Shown here: positions 43,033 to 52,203 of the stretch, in pieces
How positions within the stretch are numbered: position 1 is the first letter of the stretch
How the letters are laid out: the number at the start of each line of letters is the position of its first letter
Assembly (NCBI GenBank): GCA_019925095.2
Contig: CM034394.1
Coordinates: forward strand, 25,160,272-25,224,271
Length of the DNA stretch: 64,000 nt
From: Dendrolimus kikuchii
Taxonomy: Eukaryota > Arthropoda > Insecta > Lepidoptera > Lasiocampidae
Reading direction: 5' to 3'
Notes under the pieces: generated by a model
What the model saw: the letters and a program-made list of their open reading frames with translations, nothing else
Told to the model about the DNA's origin: nothing
Database searches by the model: none
Made by a program: the position numbers and the translations under genes

Positions 43033-43277
43033 AGCCAGGTGGTAGGGTATTTGCTCGACTGGATGGCGACCACCCCTGGTCTAGAGTATGCCGCCATAAC
43101 AACCTTGTATTGTGTTCCGGCATTAGTGACTAGGTTCCAGTCTCATTTAAGAGAGCAGCAGCGCATTTGTAGCACCTTTGGTATTTCTAATGTCCATAGG
43201 CGATGGTAACCGCTTTCCATCAAGTGGGCCGTCTGCCTGTCTGCTGAACTCCTGCAATAAAAAAAAAATAAAAAAAT
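43033..43277 (+). mobile_element. Retroposon family A, copy 17 (starts at ccaggtggtaggg)
   Basis: Same 5' start as copies 2 and 6; 3' end intact. Confidence 0.9.
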
Positions 43278-43299
43278 AATTTTAATTTTGTTTATGGTT

Positions 43300-43425
43300 A
43301 TTATTTACTCTATGGGAGCCTAATCTAATTTATCACCGCTTCGCAACATGTTGTTACTTGAAGAGAAGAAACGGCGCAAGAAACTCTTCAGCAAACATGC
43401 CTAACTCTAATAATTTTATATAATA
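43300..43425 (+). repeat. Dispersed repeat N, copy 4
   Basis: tttactctatgggagcctaa, tcaccgcttcgcaacatg, gaagagaagaaacggcgcaa; inverted at 16805-16952 and 62800-62885. Confidence 0.6.
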
Positions 43426-43963
43426 TTAAAATGGGCTGGAGGTAAAATAAAAATAAATTGTCAATCAAGTTGGTTTGTGTTCCGATGCACGCAGAAAGAG
43501 CTCACAGTGTCTTGAGGTGCAGCAGTTGGTTTGTGCTGGGTTGGGATCCTAATAATTTTGATGTTCGGATCCCAAACAGGTGGTACTTTATTAACTATAA
43601 AGAAGTATTCAAACTTACTCTAAGTCTCTATGAATAATAATAAGACCGTATAAGGTGTAATTGTTTGTTATAAACTGACCAAGTTCTTCACAGAAATCGA
43701 TCCTTACAAGCTATACTATGATTTGGTGTCATAATAATTTAATTATTAAACTTGTCTAATTGAGGTCTCGCGTGACCAAAAGGCTGGCTTGCACCTAGGG
43801 CAACACAGCGTTGCTACCCACCGTGGAAATGCGGCCAGCATTTTGGGAACGCTCCCCGCCAACAGCGACTTGGAGTCTATCTTTCACTTATAGAATGTTA
43901 TTTTATAAGTATAGTTATATTTATAGTATAGTTTAATTTTAGTTTATATTAATTTCTTTAGAA
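43426..43963. other. Unassigned region with repeat M (inverted)
   Basis: 43769-43880 holds M in inverse orientation (gttgctacccaccgtgg, cattttgggaacgctcc, caacagcgacttgg). The remainder up to the BEL TSD is AT-rich and unmatched. Confidence 0.5.
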
Positions 43964-43968
43964 CTTAG

Positions 43969-44315
43969 TGTTCACGCCACCGCGTAACGAACGATGATTC
44001 CCCGAAAAAGTAATTTACCCCGCACTTCCGCGTCTCAACGATCAGTCTGAATCGACCCGTCGTAAAGACATTCACGCATCGCGCGCGCATTTGAGATATC
44101 CACCCAATTGCAATACTAATCGGGTTCCAAGAGCTTGGTGATAAGTGGCAAGTGAATCTAGTTGTGAAGCGGGAGATATATAACAAGAGAACACGCACTG
44201 CTGCTCCTGTATCGCAGACGCTCCGGTTACTCAGCTCATATTATTACGGGTGAGTCCATTTATCTCCATTCCCTCTTACCCTTGCACCCTTGAAATCTGG
44301 CAATCGGCCAGATCA
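43969..44315 (+). repeat. 5' LTR of BEL element
   Basis: 347 bp, TGTTCACG...CAGATCA. It has a TATA box (44177-44183), a GTGAGT splice-donor-like site (44250-44255) and the 18-bp GC-rich segment absent from the 3' LTR. Confidence 0.97.
44177..44183 (+). promoter_or_regulatory. Putative TATA box of the BEL LTR promoter
   Basis: TATATAA in gggagatatataacaag, conserved in all three LTR copies (also 50826-50832). The transcription start would fall some 25-35 bp downstream, near gctgctcctgtatcgcag. Confidence 0.6.
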
Positions 44316-44317
44316 TA

Positions 44318-44335
44318 TGGTCTTTCGAACCGAAT
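44318..44335 (+). promoter_or_regulatory. Candidate primer-binding site
   Basis: TGGTCTTTCGAACCGAAT starts 2 bp after the 5' LTR and begins with the TGG expected opposite a tRNA CCA end. I cannot match it to a specific tRNA. Confidence 0.4.
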
Positions 44336-44901
44336 ATTCCAACTGGCGACCTATTTATACAGTCTGCAACAACCGTATTTTGCCATTTTATGGTTAATTC
44401 AAACCAAATTGTAAATTTTCGCATACCTAAAAAGTTAAATAAACAATCATTATCAATCTGCCCATTTACCCGTTTTCTGCCCTTGTTTTTTCTTTTTTGT
44501 TTTCTTATAAACATATTACTTCTGCCCTTATATATTTGAATACCCATTCCACATTCCTCAGATAATTACGCAAATTGCTACACGATAACTATTTTTTGGT
44601 ACGTAGGTAGGTTAATATAACCTCGAGTACGTATTCTGTACTTTATTCAGCACACCTATTCTCGAATACTTGCACTAAACGTGATATCGGATCGATATAA
44701 TAATATTGAATATTATATTCGTTTCACTCGGTGTGGTTAGCTTGCCGTGCAACTTTTATAGCTTATATATAGCTTCGTGTTTATTAAGACTCAGCGCACA
44801 CGACAGTTTGATATATATTTTTTTTCCTAATCATTTTTATTTATTTCGTATTTCTTACGTTTCTCTGGCTGCTTTCTTGCGTGTTCTTTATTAGCATTAG
44901 T

Positions 44902-44933
44902 AAAAAAAAAAAAAAAATTTTTTTTTTTTTTTT
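44902..44933. repeat. A16T16 perfect palindrome
   Basis: Sixteen A followed by sixteen T, in the BEL leader 40 bp upstream of the gag ATG. Confidence 0.9.
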
Positions 44934-44973
44934 CGTTTGCTTTTCCTTTTCTTATTGTGCACTTCTCATCGTC

Positions 44974-46458
44974 ATGCCTACCAAATCGCAATCTGCCATC
45001 TTTATGCAAACCCATAAGTACATAACTTTCCTATTAGAGATAGCTAACCTTATATTAAAAGGAGACAAAAAGTATAGTGTAAACGATTTCATAGGGCGCT
45101 TTACAAAATTGGACGATATAAAGGGCAAGTTGGATACAGTATATTATGAGATCTTGGACTCTAAAGACCTTGACGACAAAGTGGAAAAATGGTACTTTGA
45201 CTACTACACCTCGGCTATAGAAGCATATGAAAAAATTTTGGTGGCAAACATCACCATCAGCTCAAGCATCAAACCAAGCTCGCCCACATTCTCCACGTCT
45301 ACTGTTCTGCCCAAAATAGATCTACCCAAATTTTCTTCCAAGCTTGAGGATTGGCCATCTTTCATAACAATTTTCAAAAGCCTTACGGACACTGCCGGTA
45401 ATTTGTCAGGTGCAGTTAAATTACACTATTTATTTTCTTGCCTCTCCGGAGAAGCTCTCAGTATGGTATCACACCTCAAGGTTACCGATGAGAACTACGA
45501 TGTAGCGATGACAACACTTGCCAATCGCTACGAAAATCGCCGAGTTCTCATTGATAGGTTTATAGATATGATACTAGAGTTACCCCACATCACCACCCAC
45601 TCACAAATCAGACAGTTATTTTTAGCCCCTCTTATTTCAACCCAATCGGCGCTTAAAAACCTAAACTTACCACTACATGACTCAGACTACGTCCTAGTGT
45701 CAATAGTAGTGCGGAAGTTAAAGGGCGAGCTTCGCACATTATTTGAACGAACGCATGGGTCTTCAGACACTCTGCCCACCTTAAAGGATGTAATCACATT
45801 CTTAGAAGACCATGCACGTTGCACAGAAACTGAGACATATAACCCACCCCCCCCTCCCCTCAGCCCGACATACAGACAAACTGAACGTGCTTCTCCCTCA
45901 GCACGGTACCAACCACGCGCTTCTGCACCCAGACCAGAAATTCGGCACGTTCGTTTTCAGCCCACTACTTCCGTCCGCCCACCTTTAACGCGCCCTGCAT
46001 ATCCTCTACAAAGTCAAGCGTACCCTGTACAGTACGCTCAAGGATACCCACAGTCTACACAATATTTCGAGCCCATAGCACAAGATTCCGCCCACCCACC
46101 AGCACCGACCAATAATTATTACTGCCCTTGGTGTCACGTTAGAGGACACAGGTTGCTGAACTGCGGTGAATACCTAAGACAGCCTACGCAAGGGCGCTGG
46201 GATTTTATCCAAGCTCATGAACGGTGCCGTAAGTGTCTAGGACCCCATTACTCTGACGAGTGCAGATCCACAGGACGGTGTAGAGAATGTAATAGCGAGA
46301 AACACCATACCACCTTACATCGCAGTGGCTTTGAATCACCCACATATGACAATTCTCACCTCTTGCCCCCACAACTAAGAGGACAAGAACACACCCGCCC
46401 AACCACGGAATCAAGAAACTCTTCTCGTCGTAATTCACCTATTAATTCACAACAATGA
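44974..46458 (+). CDS. gag: BEL/Pao gag
   Basis: 494 codons from ATG at 44974 to TGA at 46456-46458. I chose this ATG because the upstream in-frame sequence is homopolymer with no earlier ATG. Residues about 120-270 match the DUF1759-type capsid region of BEL gag (FSSKLEDW, LSGEALSMV, ANRYENRR). A proline-rich linker follows. Three zinc knuckles sit near the C-terminus: C384-x2-C387-x4-H392-x4-C397, C418-x2-C421-x3-H425-x4-C430 and C436-x2-C439-x4-H444-x4-H449. Gag would package genomic RNA in the particle. The pol frame continues in phase directly after the stop. Confidence 0.93.
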   Translation: MPTKSQSAIFMQTHKYITFLLEIANLILKGDKKYSVNDFIGRFTKLDDIKGKLDTVYYEILDSKDLDDKVEKWYFDYYTSAIEAYEKILVANITISSSIKPSSPTFSTSTVLPKIDLPKFSSKLEDWPSFITIFKSLTDTAGNLSGAVKLHYLFSCLSGEALSMVSHLKVTDENYDVAMTTLANRYENRRVLIDRFIDMILELPHITTHSQIRQLFLAPLISTQSALKNLNLPLHDSDYVLVSIVVRKLKGELRTLFERTHGSSDTLPTLKDVITFLEDHARCTETETYNPPPPPLSPTYRQTERASPSARYQPRASAPRPEIRHVRFQPTTSVRPPLTRPAYPLQSQAYPVQYAQGYPQSTQYFEPIAQDSAHPPAPTNNYYCPWCHVRGHRLLNCGEYLRQPTQGRWDFIQAHERCRKCLGPHYSDECRSTGRCRECNSEKHHTTLHRSGFESPTYDNSHLLPPQLRGQEHTRPTTESRNSSRRNSPINSQQ

Positions 46459-46461
46459 CTA
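46456..46461 (+). promoter_or_regulatory. Candidate stop-codon readthrough signal (UGA CUA)
   Basis: CAA CAA UGA CUA joins gag and pol in the same frame. UGA followed by CUA is an established readthrough-prone context. It is inferred, not shown, that this stop is suppressed. Confidence 0.55.
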
Positions 46462-49400
46462 CCTGCTACTCACTTACACAATACTACACTACACCCACCC
46501 ATACCATCGCTACAATATACACCATCCACTACATCACGTAAACAAAATAAATCCCAGTTTCATACTCAGCACTATGATAATAAAGTTTATCATAATAATC
46601 ACTTGCCCGGCAGCCCTGTTACTTCCTCTGATAAAGCTAACCAAAATGACAGTCATATTTCAGCACATACTCAGCACATTACAGTACACGATCCACCAGT
46701 TTTATTACCCACTGTGTCCCTAGAACTAGCAGACAACGCTGGAGAATTTCATAAGGCAAGAGCATTATTAGACAGCGGTTCCATGCTAACCTTGTTAACT
46801 AAAACTATGACACAAAAATTACGTTTGCCTGTCGAGCACACAGAACTAAAAATTACAGGAGTCGGTAATCAGCAGACTCAAAACTCTAGTTCTTCAACTA
46901 CCATCACATTCCGCCCTATTCACACCGAAGTCCCAGTTATTAGCGCAAAGGCATACATTCTACCAGATTTGACAGGTCTTTTACCATTAACAATGTTACC
47001 TGACGTTGTTCCACTCCTCGACTCGACACAGCTTCCCCTAGCAGACTCGTCTTATCGTTTTCCAGCCGCTATTGACTTGATTTTAGGTTCTGATGTCTTG
47101 GGCCAAATTTTGGATGGTAACAAAATTTTTTTGGGCCCCGGCAGGCCAATAGCCTTCGGCACGATCTTCAATTTCGCTCTTTTAGGTCCTATCAATCCAA
47201 ACTACACAAAGCCTGAGCCTCAAGTTAATTCAGCACTAGTAAATATTGACTGTTTACAACCCCAACACTCAAATAAAGAAATACACTCCGCTCTGGAGAG
47301 ATTCTGGGAAGTCGAAGAAGTGCAATCAAAGGACAACTCAACCTCTGACGAGTGTGAGGAGAACTTTCGTTCTACCACCACACGTGATCCCACAGGGCGA
47401 TACATAGTATCCCTTCCCTTTCTTACAAAGGCACCTAAGCTCGGTGCAACCCACGCTATTGCACTACGACGATTCCTTAATTTGGAGCGCAAACTCCAAA
47501 GAGATCCTACCCTCCGCTCAAAATATATCGACTTCATGAAGGAATACATTGACATGGGCCACATGGCTCTTTGTCACCCCAGCACATTCAAAGGAAAAGA
47601 CCATTTTTACGTCCCGCATCATGGCATCTTCAAAGCCAACTCTGAAAAACTTCGCACGGTTTTTGATGGCAGCTGTAAGAGCTCTAATGGTGTCAGTCTT
47701 AATGACTGTCTGCACACTGGCCCACCGCTCCAACGTGATATTACTGACATCATTCTAAATTTTCGTACTCACAAAGTGGTCTTTAGTACAGACATCCAGA
47801 TGATGTTTAGAAATATACTAGTTCACCCAGACCACAGACGGTTCCAACTCATTCTATGGCGCTCTTCTCCAGATCAACCTCTGCTCACTTACGCCCTGTC
47901 CACTGTCACGTATGGCCTACGACCCAGCCCCTTCCTCGCCAATCGATCTATTATACAGCTGGTCACTGATGAAGGTCACCGTTTTCCCCAGGCTGCACAG
48001 GTTCTTACGCACTCCATATTCGTGGATGACATTCTGACTGGGCATGATTCAGTTGACAAGGCAATAGCTCTGCAGACTGAACTCATTGAGTTACTAGCCC
48101 TAGGGGGATTTCATTTGCGAAAGTGGACCTCAAACTCTCGTCAGCTTTTAGAACGCTTCCCGGATGATCAATGTGACATACCCAAGGATTTTGATGTTGT
48201 ACCCGACTCCAATGCAATCAAGGTACTTGGTATGCAATGGATACCCCAAACGGACGAATTTACATATCACATTTCGGTACCTACACTGGAAAAATTTACC
48301 AAAAGGTCAATACTCAGTACCATCGCTCGTTTATACGATCCTAGTGGATGGATCAGCCCAGTTATTTTCCGCGCAAAACTGCTCATTCAGCACCTATGGA
48401 CTCTAAAGTTAGACTGGGATGAATCGGCTCCCAATGATGTCACATTTCAATTTCAGCACATTTTTGAAGACTTACCTCTACTCTCTGCTCTTCGACTCCC
48501 CAGAACAATTTGCACCAGCAAAGATTCCACCTACACCCTACACGGTTTTGCCGATGCATCCGAATCCGGATATGCAGCCGCAGTCTATCTTCATGAAACG
48601 AATATCACGGGTCAGGTACACGTCAGACTACTTGTTTCTAAATCCAAGGTAGCCCCCATTAAAACCCGACAGACTATACCAAAGCTGGAACTTTCAGCTG
48701 CACACCTCACTTCGCTGCTCATTTCTCGCGTCTCTGTTCAACTTTCTGCCCACATTACCATTCAGCAACACTTTTGTTGGTCAGACAGTACTATCGTACT
48801 CGCCTGGCTTAAAACTCCTTCTCAATCCCTACAGGTCTTTGAGGCCAATCGAGTCTCTGCCATTGCAGCCAATCCATGTAACCCTACTTGGAGACATGTA
48901 CCCTCAGCTCTTAACCCTGCCGACTGTGCTAGCAGGGGAATATCAGCACAGGAACTCTTAGCCTATGACCTATGGTGGTCGCCTACTTGGCTCAAGGCCC
49001 CACCTGATACCTGGCCCACGATGCCCCCTGCTTTGGGTCATCACGTACTGCCTGGTCTAAAACCCAGAAAAATGGTAGCTCACATCGCGGTTCCTGATCT
49101 AGACACGGATTTACTCACGAGATTCAGCTCCTTAGACACACTTGTAGGCGTAACCGCATGTATTAAACGTTTTGCACACAATTGCTTGGTATCTTCTCAC
49201 TCTCGCATCGTTGGTCCCATTACCGTAGACGAACGTAAGAAAGCGCTCTTACACTGGGTACGCTCAGTCCAACAAAATATGTTCGCTGAAGACATCCACC
49301 GACTGCAAACTAACAAATTATGTACAGTGCGAATACAACGCCTCTCGCCCTTTCTCAAGGATGGTCTTCTTAGAGTAGGAGGGCGCTTGTCCAACTCAGC

Positions 49401-50589
49401 CCTTAGATATGACACACAACATCCCCTCATCTTACCCAGTTCAAGCCCCCTTGTGGACCTAATTATAGATCATTTCCACACTATACACTGCCACCCGGGC
49501 GCAGATACACTACACGCACTACTCCGTCAACAATACTGGATTTTATCTGGAAGGCGAGTCATTCGTCACCGTGTCTTTAAATGTGTACGCTGTTTTAGGC
49601 ATCGAGCTCAGCCGAATCCCCCTTTTATGGCCGACCTACCGGCTGATCGAGTCAGCCCACAACCGGTGTTTAGTCAAGTGTCCACGGATTTTGCCGGACC
49701 ATTCCTAATTAAATCAAGTACTCTACGCAATGCCAAACTTCTCAAAGGCTACTTTTGTGTTTTCGTTTGTCTCGCCACCAAGGCAGTGCACTTAGAGGCT
49801 GTCTCGGAACTTTCTACGGACGCCTTTTTTGCGGCATTGCAAAGGTTCGTTAGTCGGCGCGGAATCCCTACCCTAATTCGCTCTGATTGCGGTACAAACT
49901 ATGTCGGCGCAAGAAATCAGCTCATAGAAGTACAAAACTTCTTAAAGGCCAATGATGATAGAATTACGCACAAGCTAGCCACACAGCAGATCACATGGTT
50001 GCTCAATCCGCCCTCAGCTCCTTCTTTTGGCGGTCTGCACGAGGCAGCCGTGAAATCTACTAAGCAATTACTCTATCGCGTATTAGGTGAGCAGCATCTG
50101 ACCTTTGAAGAATTTTCTACACTCTTAGCCCGTATTGAGGCCGTTCTCAACTCTCGACCACTCTGCCCTCTGTCTTCAGACCCTACAGACTTCGAAGTCC
50201 TAACCGCTGGTCATTTCCTTATAGGTCGCCCACTTACCGCATTACCCGAACATTCCCATGAATCCTCTCCTCCATCAACCCTACGACGTTTTCGCTTATT
50301 GCAAGCGTTGGCTCAGCGATTTTGGACCTTGTGGTCGAAATCCTACCTGCACACTCTCCAATCCCGATCTAAATGGACTACGGAAACCAGTCGACCCAAG
50401 ATTGGTGAGCTGGTACTCATAAAGGAGGATAATCTTCCCAGACTCCAGTGGAAGATGGGAAGAATAAAGAAGATTCTGCCCGGAAAGGATGACGTCGTCC
50501 GAGTCGTAGAACTCAGCACCAAGGATGGCAGCTTAACGAGACCAGTCACAAAGATTGCTCGTCTTCCCCTCGACGACAACAGCACTTAG
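46459..50589 (+). CDS. pol: BEL/Pao pol (protease, RT, RNase H, integrase)
   Basis: The frame is open for 1376 codons after the gag UGA, with no stop or frameshift, ending TAG at 50587-50589. Counting from 46459: aspartic protease DSG at 105-107; reverse transcriptase with STDIQ (Asp445) and FVDD at 521-524; RNase H with FADAS Asp699, Glu744, SDST Asp776 and Asp822; integrase with an HH-CC zinc region (His1005 to Cys1042/Cys1045) and DDE triad Asp1077, Asp1143, Glu1195; C-terminal DUF5641-like region. The RT box is FVDD rather than the commoner YVDD. The first in-frame ATG (46783) lies after the protease Asp, so pol is probably made as a gag-pol fusion, not by internal initiation. All key residues are present, so the element may be active. 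Confidence 0.93.
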   Translation, partial: LPATHLHNTTLHPPIPSLQYTPSTTSRKQNKSQFHTQHYDNKVYHNNHLPGSPVTSSDKANQNDSHISAHTQHITVHDPPVLLPTVSLELADNAGEFHKARALLDSGSMLTLLTKTMTQKLRLPVEHTELKITGVGNQQTQNSSSSTTITFRPIHTEVPVISAKAYILPDLTGLLPLTMLPDVVPLLDSTQLPLADSSYRFPAAIDLILGSDVLGQILDGNKIFLGPGRPIAFGTIFNFALLGPINPNYTKPEPQVNSALVNIDCLQPQHSNKEIHSALERFWEVEEVQSKDNSTSDECEENFRSTTTRDPTGRYIVSLPFLTKAPKLGATHAIALRRFLNLERKLQRDPTLRSKYIDFMKEYIDMGHMALCHPSTFKGKDHFYVPHHGIFKANSEKLRTVFDGSCKSSNGVSLNDCLHTGPPLQRDITDIILNFRTHKVVFSTDIQMMFRNILVHPDHRRFQLILWRSSPDQPLLTYALSTVTYGLRPSPFLANRSIIQLVTDEGHRFPQAAQVLTHSIFVDDILTGHDSVDKAIALQTELIELLALGGFHLRKWTSNSRQLLERFPDDQCDIPKDFDVVPDSNAIKVLGMQWIPQTDEFTYHISVPTLEKFTKRSILSTIARLYDPSGWISPVIFRAKLLIQHLWTLKLDWDESAPNDVTFQFQHIFEDLPLLSALRLPRTICTSKDSTYTLHGFADASESGYAAAVYLHETNITGQVHVRLLVSKSKVAPIKTRQTIPKLELSAAHLTSLLISRVSVQLSAHITIQQHFCWSDSTIVLAWLKTPSQSLQVFEANRVSAIAANPCNPTWRHVPSALNPADCASRGISAQELLAYDLWWSPTWLKAPPDTWPTMPPALGHHVLPGLKPRKMVAHIAVPDLDTDLLTRFSSLDTLVGVTACIKRFAHNCLVSSHSRIVGPITVDERKKALLHWVRSVQQNMFAEDIHRLQTNKLCTVRIQRLSPFLKDGLLRVGGRLSNSALRYDTQHPLILPSSSPLVDLIIDHFHTIHCHPGADTLHALLRQQYWILSGRRVIRHRVFKCVRCFRHRAQPNPPFMADLPADRVSPQPVFSQVSTDFAGPFLIKSSTLRNAKLLKGYFCVFVCLATKAVHLEAVSELSTDAFFAALQRFVSRRGIPTLIRSDCGTNYVGARNQLIEVQNFLKANDDRITHKLATQQITWLLNPPSAPSFGGLHEAAVKSTKQLLYRVLGEQHLTFEEFSTLLARIEAVLNSRPLCPLSSDPTDFEVLTAGHFLIGRPLTALPEHSHESSPPSTLRRFRLLQALAQRFWTLWSKSYLHTLQSRSKWTTETSRPKIGELVLIKEDNLPRLQWKMGRIKKILPGKDDVVRVVELSTKDGSLTRPVTKIARLPLDDNST

Positions 50590-50635
50590 TCAGCACTATA
50601 AATGGGAGCCGTCACCTTTTCCCCGGGCCCCAGGA

Positions 50636-50964
50636 TGTTCACGCCACCGCGTAACGAACGATGATTCCCCGAAAAAGTAATTTACCCCGCACTTCCGCGT
50701 CTCAACGATCAGTCTGAATCGATCCGTCGTAAAGACATTTTGAGATATCCACCCAATTGCAATACTAATCGGGTTCCAAGAGCTTGGTGATAAGTGGCAA
50801 GTGAATCTAGTTGTGAAGCGGGAGATATATAACAAGAGAACACGCACTGCTGCTCCTGTATCGCAGCCGCTCCGGTTACTCAGCTCATATTATTACGGGT
50901 GAGTCCATTTATCTCCATTCCCTCTTACCCTTGCACCCTTGAAATCTGGCAATCGGTCAGATCA
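50636..50964 (+). repeat. 3' LTR of BEL element
   Basis: 329 bp. It differs from the 5' LTR by C/T, A/C and C/T substitutions and by loss of 18 bp (after gtaaagacatt). No clear polypurine tract lies directly upstream; the preceding sequence is ttttccccgggccccagga. Confidence 0.97.
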
Positions 50965-50969
50965 CTTAG

Positions 50970-51295
50970 TTTATTTTTAAGTATTTAGTTTAATTTATAA
51001 TTTTATATTCTTTCGACGAAATTTAGTGGTTTTTTTTATCAGACTACGCGTGATGGTCGGTACAAAGTATTATTATGTTAAAATAGAGTATGAATTTTCT
51101 TCAAAATCAGATTTGATTTTTCAAAAATCTAATTATACTGTTTTAGTTTACTTCAAAATTAGCCCAAACACTCCTTTGAATGTATTAAACTATTTTGTAT
51201 ATAGATTTAGTCTTGAAAGCCCACTTGAAAAATTCACTCTGTATACATGTATAGTGCATTATATATTTGTAGCTTGTAGCTATCAACCAATTGTA
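50970..51295. other. Unassigned spacer right of BEL
   Basis: AT-rich; no gene recognised. Confidence 0.4.
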
Positions 51296-51345
51296 GCAAG
51301 CCGTAGTAGCTTAGTGGTTAACGCACTAGAACTTTCTAGAATTTT
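51296..51345 (+). repeat. SINE head fragment
   Basis: gccgtagtagcttagtggtt then aacgcactag resembles a tRNA-derived SINE 5' end; the rest is missing. Confidence 0.45.
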
Positions 51346-51410
51346 TAGGACTGAATACTGGCTAAAAAGCATGCACCCCCATTTGAAGCGAATACATCAT
51401 ATTTTTTTTG

Positions 51411-51644
51411 TAAAATCGGCAGACAAACACACACATTGCATAGCGCCATGCTAAGCAAGTTATGCTTGTGTTATGGGTAATATACAACGGAGCACTCTGG
51501 GCCCGATCCCAGACACCCAGACCATAGCAAAATAATGGAAAATTCGTATTTACGAAATTTACCAAGCCAGTAATCGAACCTGCATCTGCGTTGTAGTGAA
51601 GTTGGCCGGCAAAGGCTTAGCCCGCTCAAGCACAGAAGCCGTGA
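51411..51644 (-). mobile_element. tRNA-derived SINE C, copy 5
   Basis: Minus strand with a decayed box B (aggttcgattactgg) and the full body ggtctgggtgtctgggatcg to tttgtctgccgatttt. Diverged from C3. Confidence 0.82.
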
Positions 51645-51890
51645 ATTAATATTTTAATCAAAACACGCCTTAGATGTTTTCAGGGCCATCAACAAATATA
51701 TTATATCGCACGATTTTCATAATTTTTCCCCCGTCCTTGCCACAGCTGGTCACATTCGTGAGATTCGTTCCTCCCTAGTGTGGCATCACATTATGCAATT
51801 TTATCATCAATAATTATGAAATTAAAATGGCAGTAACGTAATTAGCTTAAATATATTTAGATTTTGAAACGTGATGTCATGAAATTTAGG

Positions 51891-52203
51891 ATCCGTGTAG
51901 GAACGGAGAAAGAATACAATTTCCTGCGACCGGGCGGCCTGTCGTAAAAGGCCACTTAACAACCCACAGCCAGGTGGTAGGGCATTTGTCCGACTGGATG
52001 GCTACCACCCCTGGTCTAAAGTATGTCGCCATAACAACCTTGAGTTGTGTTCCGGCATTAGTGACCAGGTTCCAGTCTCCCTTATAAGAGCAGCAGCTCA
52101 TTTGTAGCAACTTTGCTGTTGCAAATGTCCATAGGCGATGGTAACCGCTTTCCATCAAGTGGGCCGTCTGCCTGTCTGCTGATCTCCTGCAATAGAAAAA
52201 AAA
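51891..52203 (+). mobile_element. Retroposon family A, copy 18 (full length)
   Basis: From atccgtgtaggaacgg to ctcctgcaatagaaaaaaaa. Confidence 0.93.

Larger units (their letters stand above)
43969..50964 (+). mobile_element. Complete BEL/Pao LTR retrotransposon
   Basis: A 6996-bp element with LTRs at 43969-44315 and 50636-50964, flanked by the 5-bp TSD CTTAG (43964-43968 and 50965-50969). It encodes gag and pol in one frame separated by UGA. There is no env-like frame. The LTRs differ by three substitutions and one 18-bp deletion, so it is a fairly young insertion. BEL/Pao elements replicate through virus-like particles in the cytoplasm and insert by a DDE integrase. Confidence 0.97.

Noticed and set aside
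44881..44973. N-terminal extension of gag upstream of the ATG
   Set aside because: It would need a non-ATG start and translate the A16T16 tract; the ATG at 44974 is the plausible start.
45841..45870. Frameshift site in the proline/C-rich part of gag
   Set aside because: The C-run (acccacccccccc) is slippery-looking, but gag and pol are already in the same frame, so no frameshift is needed.
47220..47733. Antisense open frames in pol
   Set aside because: Shadows of the long pol frame.
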